37,450 nucleotides of DNA from assembly GCF_022014235.1 (NCBI RefSeq), contig NZ_JAKLTD010000002.1, positions 134,834 through 172,283 of the forward strand, given 5' to 3'. This stretch comes from Methanothermobacter sp. K4. GTDB taxonomy: Archaea; Methanobacteriota; Methanobacteria; Methanobacteriales; Methanothermobacteraceae. Made by a program: the position numbers and the translations under genes. Positions 32,501 through 37,450 of this stretch are shown in pieces. Within the stretch, counting starts at the first letter, position 1. Each line of letters opens with the position of its first letter. The notes beneath the pieces were generated by a model. That model was given only the letters and a program-made list of their open reading frames with translations. It had not been told where the DNA came from and did not search any database.

Positions 32501-35302
32501 CTAAAGGGTCCCATAAATACCTGCTACATGCTCACATATGGAGTGGAAGGTGCACCACCTGCAGAAATCGTTCTTCCTTGCAGGGAATTCCTCCCTCCTC
32601 ACCCTGCCTGCAACCTCAATGAGAACCGCTTCAACATCATCCAGTGGCTCTATCTCATGCCACTCTGAATCCTCAAAGGTGTAGGCAAGGAAGCCATCAA
32701 AGTCCTCTTCAAGGGCGTGCCTGTAGAGTCCAAGCTGAAGAGAGATATCCGTTGACTCTATACCCTCCCCTGTCATTGCCTTGAAGTCAACGAGTTCCAG
32801 TCCGCCATTGGAGTTTTCTATGATGAGGTCTGTCTGACCTGTCAGCATGAAGCCATCCCTCATTATGCTGAAGGGTTTCTCTGCAGAGATTATTCGGGCT
32901 GCGCGGGACCTTATATCCTCAATGTAGCGTTTAAGTTTGGACTTAAAGGCATCAAATGCCTCCCTGCTTAAATTCAGATCCCTGAGGGTCTCTGATGCCA
33001 GCTCGTGTATGTAACCATCGGTTATGGCCTCACCCCTCATGAGGCGCCTGTTTATCCTCCTGAGGCACTCATGGACAGCCATACCATAGAGCTGGTTCAT
33101 GGTTGACGGGACATCGAAGCCGTACTCGTAGAGCATCATGTACCTGAATGGGCATGTGAGGTAGGTGTTGAGTTCTGTGAAGCTCATCCTGAAGGTCTCC
33201 ATGGATTCAATATCCCCCACCTCACAGGTGTTCTTTATGACCTCTATCCTGGCATATTCAGGGTCTATCCTCCCCAGTTTATCGCTTGTTATCCTTGAAG
33301 CTGATATGAGGTCCTCTATGAATGGTGAATACCCCAGTCTTCCCCGGTGGTTCTCTGTCGCAGAGATTATAAGTATGTCCTGGGCCCTTGTCATTCCCAC
33401 ATAGAAGAGTCTCCTCTCCTCGAGGAAATCCTTCCTTTCTGTGCCCTTTCTGAGTTCCTTCGGGATGAACAGGTCCTCATGATCTTCTCCATTCCTGGGC
33501 AATTCAGTATTGGAGGCTTCCTTAGGATTCCCCCTATTCCTGGGCAATTTACCATTGAAAACTGAGCAGATTATGACAGCAGGAAACTCAAGGCCCTTCG
33601 CCCTGTGCATGGTCATGACATTGACCGAGTACGGGTTGTCAAGGAGTATCTGGTCGTACTTCTTAACGCTTCCTGTCATCGCCATCCTCACAAACTCCAT
33701 GAGGCCCTCCACGGTGGGCTCTGAGGATACCCTCTCATAGTCCTTGATTATTGAACTGAACCTTGCAAGGTTGTAGAGTTTCTCCCTTGACTCATCATCA
33801 GCCCTCTCAAGGAGCCTGTGGGGGTACCTGCTGATCTCAAGGATCTCATAGTACCTCTCAAGGACGCCGGGTTCACTGTCTATGAGTCTGTTGAGGGCGA
33901 CGAGTTTTTCGATGTCATCCTGATGGGTGAATCCAGCTTCCCTGAATTCTTCATGGGTTCTGAATGATCTGAGGCCCTCTTCATCCATATTCCTGATTAT
34001 CTCAATACTTTCACCCGTTATATCCATGAAGTCGCTCTCGAAATGCTCGGTGTTTTCAGGGCTCAGTTTCTTGATTATCCTCCTCCTTATACTCCTTGTG
34101 TGGTGGAGGAGCTGTATGATGTAGAGTATCTCCTCCCTGTCAAAGAATCCGCCCTCACCGTAAACATTGAAGGGCATGCCCTCCCTTCTGAGTTCATTCA
34201 TTATCTCGCCTGCATCGTGTTTAACACTCCTGAAGAGGAGTGTCACGTACCCCTGGTGGGGGATCACATTGTGATCAACGAGGGCCCTTATTATGCTGAC
34301 TATGTTGCGTGGCTCGTCCTGGTGGGTGGGGTTGTCAAGGATGAAGACCCTGTTTTTTGAGTTCCTCACCGGCCTTATGGTCTTGGGGTAGTCCCTGTAC
34401 CCCTCCATGAACCTCTGGGTGATGTCCACTATGCTGGGGACCGATCGGAAGTTCCTCTCCAGCATCACAACCTCTGCATCGTACTTGTCCTCGAAGCCCA
34501 GGAAGTTCTCTGGTGTGGACCCCCTGAAGCCATAGATGCTCTGGTCCTCATCCCCAACTGCGAATATGTTTTTTTCATCCCCTGTAAGGAGCTCCAGGAA
34601 CCTCTCCTGTATGGGGTTTGTGTCCTGGTACTCGTCAACCATGAGGAACCTGTACCTTGACCTGAGGTCCTCGAGGACCCTATCATCACTTTCAAGAAGT
34701 TTTACGACCTGCCACTGCATCCCTGAGAAGTCCAGGACCCTCTTCTCCTCCATGAGTTTGATGTATTTGCCATATGCCTCTGCAGCGACGATCTGCATTC
34801 TTTTTGAACCATGGGAGCGGTGGTATTCCAGGAGCGCATCCGGTTCAATCATGTTCTCCTGGCATTCGCTGAAGAAGGCCTGGAGTTTGAGGAAGCGTTC
34901 CCTGGGGGTGTGCCTTAATCCAAGTTCTTCCCTGTGGTCGTAGATGAACATGAGCTGTTTCTCCTCATCCAGGACATGGAAGTGGGAACCCAGGGGGTGG
35001 TGATCCGGGTACATGCGGAGTATGCGGTTGCAGAATGAGTGTATGGTGGATATCTGCATCTCCTCTGCCCTTGAACCCACGCGCCTGAGTATCCTCTCCT
35101 TAAGCTCATCAGCAGCCTTCTTTGTGAAGGTTATCACCACTAGGCTTCCTGGGTCAACCCCCTTCCTCTCTGTGAGGTGGGCCACCCTCTCAACTATGAT
35201 CCTTGTCTTCCCGGCCCCTGGCCCTGCAACAACCAGCATGGGCCCGGTGAAGTGTTCAACAGCCCTGCGCTGTTCATCTGTGAGCTGGATCTCCCCTCCC
35301 AT
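32501..35302 (-). CDS. UvrD/Rep-like SF1A helicase with RecB-type Fe-S nuclease domain
   Basis: This 933-residue protein starts with an SF1A helicase: Walker A GPGAGKT at 27-33, VVITFTKKAADEL, MVDEYQDTNPIQ near 222, GDEDQSIYGFRGS, and the motif V region VNVMTMHRAKGLEFPAVII. Motif VI is ERRLFYVGMTRAQDIL. The C-terminal 230 residues hold a PD-(D/E)XK nuclease: Cys in YLTCPFRYMMLY near 717, a catalytic ELVDFKA near 836, and CRWCTFHSIC near 912. The single plus three cysteines match the AddB/RecB-like Fe-S nuclease arrangement. It probably processes double-strand ends or stalled forks. ATG 35302 follows AGGTGG. In archaea such single-chain UvrD-nuclease fusions occur without AddA/AddB partners; none is present here. 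Confidence 0.9.
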   Translation of the reverse strand: MGGEIQLTDEQRRAVEHFTGPMLVVAGPGAGKTRIIVERVAHLTERKGVDPGSLVVITFTKKAADELKERILRRVGSRAEEMQISTIHSFCNRILRMYPDHHPLGSHFHVLDEEKQLMFIYDHREELGLRHTPRERFLKLQAFFSECQENMIEPDALLEYHRSHGSKRMQIVAAEAYGKYIKLMEEKRVLDFSGMQWQVVKLLESDDRVLEDLRSRYRFLMVDEYQDTNPIQERFLELLTGDEKNIFAVGDEDQSIYGFRGSTPENFLGFEDKYDAEVVMLERNFRSVPSIVDITQRFMEGYRDYPKTIRPVRNSKNRVFILDNPTHQDEPRNIVSIIRALVDHNVIPHQGYVTLLFRSVKHDAGEIMNELRREGMPFNVYGEGGFFDREEILYIIQLLHHTRSIRRRIIKKLSPENTEHFESDFMDITGESIEIIRNMDEEGLRSFRTHEEFREAGFTHQDDIEKLVALNRLIDSEPGVLERYYEILEISRYPHRLLERADDESREKLYNLARFSSIIKDYERVSSEPTVEGLMEFVRMAMTGSVKKYDQILLDNPYSVNVMTMHRAKGLEFPAVIICSVFNGKLPRNRGNPKEASNTELPRNGEDHEDLFIPKELRKGTERKDFLEERRLFYVGMTRAQDILIISATENHRGRLGYSPFIEDLISASRITSDKLGRIDPEYARIEVIKNTCEVGDIESMETFRMSFTELNTYLTCPFRYMMLYEYGFDVPSTMNQLYGMAVHECLRRINRRLMRGEAITDGYIHELASETLRDLNLSREAFDAFKSKLKRYIEDIRSRAARIISAEKPFSIMRDGFMLTGQTDLIIENSNGGLELVDFKAMTGEGIESTDISLQLGLYRHALEEDFDGFLAYTFEDSEWHEIEPLDDVEAVLIEVAGRVRREEFPARKNDFCRWCTFHSICEHVAGIYGTL

Positions 35303-35341
35303 TCACTGCACCACCTGAATGTTATTTCTATGCTATCCCTT

Positions 35342-35353
35342 TACTTTTATAGT
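35342..35353 (-). promoter_or_regulatory. Probable TATA box of the UvrD-like gene
   Basis: On the minus strand the stretch reads ACTATAAAAGTAAAGG, about 45 bases upstream of the ATG. Expected initiation near 35325 leaves a short leader with the AGGTGG site. Confidence 0.5.
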
Positions 35354-35359
35354 TTTTCT

Positions 35360-35798
35360 GTTGAATGATGACGTATTACAAATTTACTTTAATTAATTAA
35401 AAAAATTAGGTGTTTAATTTTCAGTGAAAGATGACTGTCAGAAAACACATAGCGGCGACGCTATTTCCGGTAATGTTATGCACTAACAGCACCTTTATCA
35501 GCGATCAACAGTACATATGGTGAAAACAGATGTCTAATCTAGATTTAAGGCTTTTAAAGATTATGTGAGTCATATAATATCGTAAAATCAAGTAAAAGCA
35601 AATTATGATCCAAGGAAACTCGCTCTACTCCATATATGGTATAGTTTAGATCTTGGCACTCCTTGAAGCAGGTTACCCCTGGTTACAGACAAGTGCGGTG
35701 TGGCATCCACGTTTATTTTTATAATCCTGGAAAATTTTGTTATACTTTCTATTATATGCTTTTATAAATAAACATTTTTAATCAACTTAACCGCAACC
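35360..35798. other. Intergenic stretch without a recognisable gene
   Basis: I see no convincing coding frame, tRNA or known RNA motif here. It is AT-rich with islands of higher G+C (around 35450-35475 and 35660-35715, the latter ending in a T-rich run GTTTATTTTT), so a small RNA is possible. No inverted repeat longer than a few bases stands out. Confidence 0.5.
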
Positions 35799-35823
35799 TT
35801 TATATTCAATAAAATACATATAC
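35799..35823 (+). promoter_or_regulatory. Promoter shared in sequence with the one at 36939
   Basis: The block TTTATATTCAATAAAA plus TACATATAC contains a TATA box. It matches 36939-36963 at 23 of 25 positions; only the third and fourth bases after CAATAA... differ (AAAA against AATT). Immediately downstream, TACATATACAG occurs twice, at 35815-35825 and 35829-35839, a 14-base-period direct repeat at the expected initiation site, a candidate operator. Confidence 0.6.
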
Positions 35824-35865
35824 AGTGCTACATATACAGTTGTTTTATTCAGGATATTTGTGTAT

Positions 35866-35887
35866 AGGGAGGCTTGGTGATCTCCCT
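35866..35887 (+). other. Hairpin in the 5' leader
   Basis: AGGGAG (35866-35871) and CTCCCT (35882-35887) form a 6-base stem with a 10-base loop GCTTGGTGAT. It lies between the promoter and the ribosome binding site GAGGTG, so it may affect translation of the next gene. Confidence 0.4.
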
Positions 35888-35905
35888 CTCTCTTTTAGAG
35901 GTGGT

Positions 35906-36748
35906 ATGTTGGACATATTTGAAGGCATAAAATATAATGAGGCTGCAGAGAGAATCCTGAAATCAGGATACACAGGCCTTGAGGGGTGGGAGGAGTTCCT
36001 GAAATACCATCCATCCCTCCTGAACACCCCTCTGGGGCGTAAAACCGCCGAGGATATCCGGATAAAATACTTCACCGACTGGACGTCCCACATACGGTTA
36101 AGGGACATTATCCTCTTTGAGGCCTTCCAGGAGACCCGTGAAGACCCGGGGAAACATGATACAGAGGAGCTGAAGATGGAAATGAAATCCAGGTACCCCC
36201 ACTTCTTTGACCTAACCGATAAGCCCTTTGAGGTTAGGAAGGTTGTGGAGGCGACGCTGAACGACCTCGAAGACCCCCAGAGCGGCTGGATGAAGACCTC
36301 CCTGAAGAAACTGCTGGAGGCAAACCTCGGAATTACAGGTAACATGAGGGCGAGCCCCTCAGCAGTATCCCACGGTATTCTATCCCTCATATCAGACTAC
36401 CTTGAGGGGGCAGAGGATAAGAGGAGCTCCATCCTTGGACTCTTCAAGTGGGAGTACGACATCTTCACACCCACGGTTATGATGGATGATGAGAGGGACG
36501 TGGATGCCCTTGAATACCAGGAGACCCTGAGCTCATTCATATCAGACGCCAGGAAATGCTTTAAACTTTTCAGATCACTTGTTAAAATCCTTGATACCAC
36601 CTCACCACAGTCTCAGGTGCTTGCAGAGCTATTAAGGGTTGCCATGTCCCTCACACCTGAATCGACAATGGCATGGCTTCAGAGGGCCTGTGAAACATAC
36701 GATGTGCCTGTTGAGGACCTGAGGGCCGCCCTAAGGGATAACAGCTGA
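35906..36748 (+). CDS. Helical protein of unknown family
   Basis: This 280-residue soluble protein is predicted by eye to be almost entirely alpha-helical. It has regular amphipathic segments (LDIFEGIKYNEAAERIL; VVEATLNDLEDPQSGWMKTS; ISDARKCFKLFRSLVKIL) and no signal peptide or known catalytic motif. I do not recognise the family. The ATG at 35906 is close to GAGGTG; the following TTG at 35909 has the same spacing to AGAGGTG as the TTG start of the next gene and is equally plausible. The open frame extends upstream to 35825, but that part lies over the promoter repeat and hairpin, so it is unlikely to be translated. It shares its promoter sequence with the next gene. Confidence 0.75.
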   Translation: MLDIFEGIKYNEAAERILKSGYTGLEGWEEFLKYHPSLLNTPLGRKTAEDIRIKYFTDWTSHIRLRDIILFEAFQETREDPGKHDTEELKMEMKSRYPHFFDLTDKPFEVRKVVEATLNDLEDPQSGWMKTSLKKLLEANLGITGNMRASPSAVSHGILSLISDYLEGAEDKRSSILGLFKWEYDIFTPTVMMDDERDVDALEYQETLSSFISDARKCFKLFRSLVKILDTTSPQSQVLAELLRVAMSLTPESTMAWLQRACETYDVPVEDLRAALRDNS

Positions 36749-36763
36749 TACGCCCTCAGAATA

Positions 36764-36780
36764 CCTTTATTTTTTTATTA
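36764..36780 (+). terminator. Oligo-T terminator
   Basis: CCTTTATTTTTTTATTA follows the stop codon of the helical-protein gene by about 15 bases, a typical archaeal oligo-T terminator. No strong hairpin precedes it. Confidence 0.6.
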
Positions 36781-36938
36781 AATGCTTAGAAGCTCTCAGA
36801 GAATAAATCCAGAATCAAAGGGCGTCCATGTGAACACTTAAAATCTTTCAGAATACCACATTTTAAATTAAATTCTTTCATTAAACAGATATTTCACTCA
36901 TATTTGAATAAAATATTTTCAATTATTCAGTAAAAATA

Positions 36939-36963
36939 TTTATATTCAATAATTTACATATAC
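36939..36963 (+). promoter_or_regulatory. Promoter of the ARPP-1 gene, twin of 35799
   Basis: TTTATATTCAATAATT followed by TACATATAC is 23/25 identical to the promoter of the preceding gene. The TATA box is about 70 bases before the TTG start. The two genes have their own promoters but are likely to respond to the same factor. Confidence 0.6.
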
Positions 36964-36971
36964 TATTCTAG

Positions 36972-36993
36972 AGCCAGAGTGAATTATCTGGCT
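36972..36993 (+). other. Inverted repeat in the ARPP-1 leader
   Basis: AGCCAGA (36972-36978) and TCTGGCT (36987-36993) are perfect inverted repeats with an 8-base spacer. They lie around the expected transcription start, so this may be an operator or a leader hairpin. Confidence 0.5.
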
Positions 36994-37015
36994 GTTAACC
37001 TTGAGAGGTGATGTT

Positions 37016-37450
37016 TTGAATGAGATAGTTGAGAGCTGGCTGGGAAGCCTGGAGTTCCTCAAACCCCAGGTTTCAGATCAGATGGAGGTCATCCCTGTTA
37101 GGGCGCCTGAGGGGAGCCAGAACTACCTTACACTCAAAGAGGCCATGAGCAATGACCTCATAAGTATAGGTGAGGTTGACGAATATGGCTCAGTACCCAG
37201 GGTACTTGCAGTTAACCGGGCTGCTGAACCCGTACTCATAATTGACGGGGAGGAACTGGAGGGTGCCAAGCAGAACCGTGTGGCCAACGCCACCGTTCTG
37301 GTGCCTGAGAAGTCAGAAACCATGATACCTGTAAGCTGCGTGGAGCAGGGCAGATGGTCCTATACCTCAAAGGAGTTCAGGGACCCTGAAAGGGTCGCTG
37401 CACTCAACGTCAGGGTTACCAAGACAAGAACCGTGACAGAGAACCTTGAG
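37016..37450 (+). CDS. ARPP-1 domain protein (DUF6569), 3' end beyond the window
   Basis: The first 145 codons are present and run open to the window edge. The start is TTG at 37016, five bases after AGAGGTG; the nearby ATG codons are out of frame or run into stops. The sequence VIPVRAPEGSQNYLTLKEAM, VLAVNRAAEPVLIIDGEELEGAKQNR and TMIPVSCVEQGRW matches the ARPP-1 domain family. Its function is unknown; bacterial members occur with ADP-ribosylglycohydrolase or phosphatase genes. It does not start with ATG, so automated callers may place the start wrongly. It shares promoter sequence with the preceding gene. Confidence 0.85.
   Translation, partial: MNEIVESWLGSLEFLKPQVSDQMEVIPVRAPEGSQNYLTLKEAMSNDLISIGEVDEYGSVPRVLAVNRAAEPVLIIDGEELEGAKQNRVANATVLVPEKSETMIPVSCVEQGRWSYTSKEFRDPERVAALNVRVTKTRTVTENLE

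Noticed and set aside
35363-35371. C/D-box RNA candidate (ATGATGA box C)
   Set aside because: No CTGA box D lies at a suitable distance and no terminal stem is visible.
35825-35905. Longer N-terminus for the helical protein
   Set aside because: The extra codons cover the promoter-proximal repeat and leader hairpin and have no ribosome binding site, while GAGGTG precedes the later start.

Overview
The window looks like chromosomal DNA of a thermophilic hydrogenotrophic methanogen of the Methanobacteriales, most likely a Methanothermobacter. I base this on an Hmd paralogue (HmdII type), archaeal TATA-box promoters, frequent GTG/TTG starts behind G-rich ribosome binding sites, AGG-rich arginine codons in the core genes, an ARPP-1 family gene and an Mig-type mismatch glycosylase of the kind known from Methanothermobacter. 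I see no tRNA, rRNA, CRISPR array, transposase or integrase. The species assignment is recognition plus inference; no search was run.

Layout. 1-7632 (minus strand): two small membrane proteins, a 1600-residue DUF4011/SF1 helicase/Vsr-like nuclease protein (the architecture of the anti-phage protein Hhe) and an orphan membrane histidine kinase. 7719-11125 (minus): MrfB-like exonuclease and MrfA-like DUF1998 helicase, a two-gene DNA repair pair. 11267-11743: a secreted staphylococcal-nuclease-like lipoprotein. 11861-22163 (plus): a tightly packed five-gene operon, visibly richer in A+T than its flanks, encoding a C5-cytosine methyltransferase, a T/G-mismatch glycosylase, a DrmA helicase, a DrmB DUF1998 protein and a 970-residue zinc-ribbon protein. 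I read it as a class 2 DISARM-like system without DrmC but with its own repair enzyme for deaminated 5-methylcytosine. 22156-27822: a DUF4007-like protein (minus), divergent from an McrB-like GTPase carrying an inserted AT-rich DUF1802 domain, and an McrC-like PD-(D/E)XK nuclease whose first codons appear to be frame-shifted. 27846-37450: housekeeping and accessory genes, namely a roadblock/LC7 protein with hmdII, a potassium channel, two YbjQ/UPF0145 proteins, two PsbP-related secreted proteins, a UvrD-like helicase-nuclease, an unrecognised helical protein and the start of an ARPP-1 gene.

How it fits together. About 2-28 kb is a defence and repair island: Hhe-like, MrfAB, DISARM-like and McrBC-like modules lie next to each other. 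The methyltransferase would mark self DNA, and the co-transcribed glycosylase would repair the T/G mismatches that 5-methylcytosine deamination yields, which is fast at high temperature. DrmA, DrmB and the 970-residue protein would act on unmarked DNA. The adjacent McrBC-like pair must either not recognise the DISARM mark or be kept apart from it.

Other points of note are two unrelated genes with a nearly identical 25-base promoter (35799 and 36939), two places where the 3' end of a gene recurs as degraded copies downstream (1-119 and 30302-30443), and a 30-base-spaced direct repeat upstream of hmdII.
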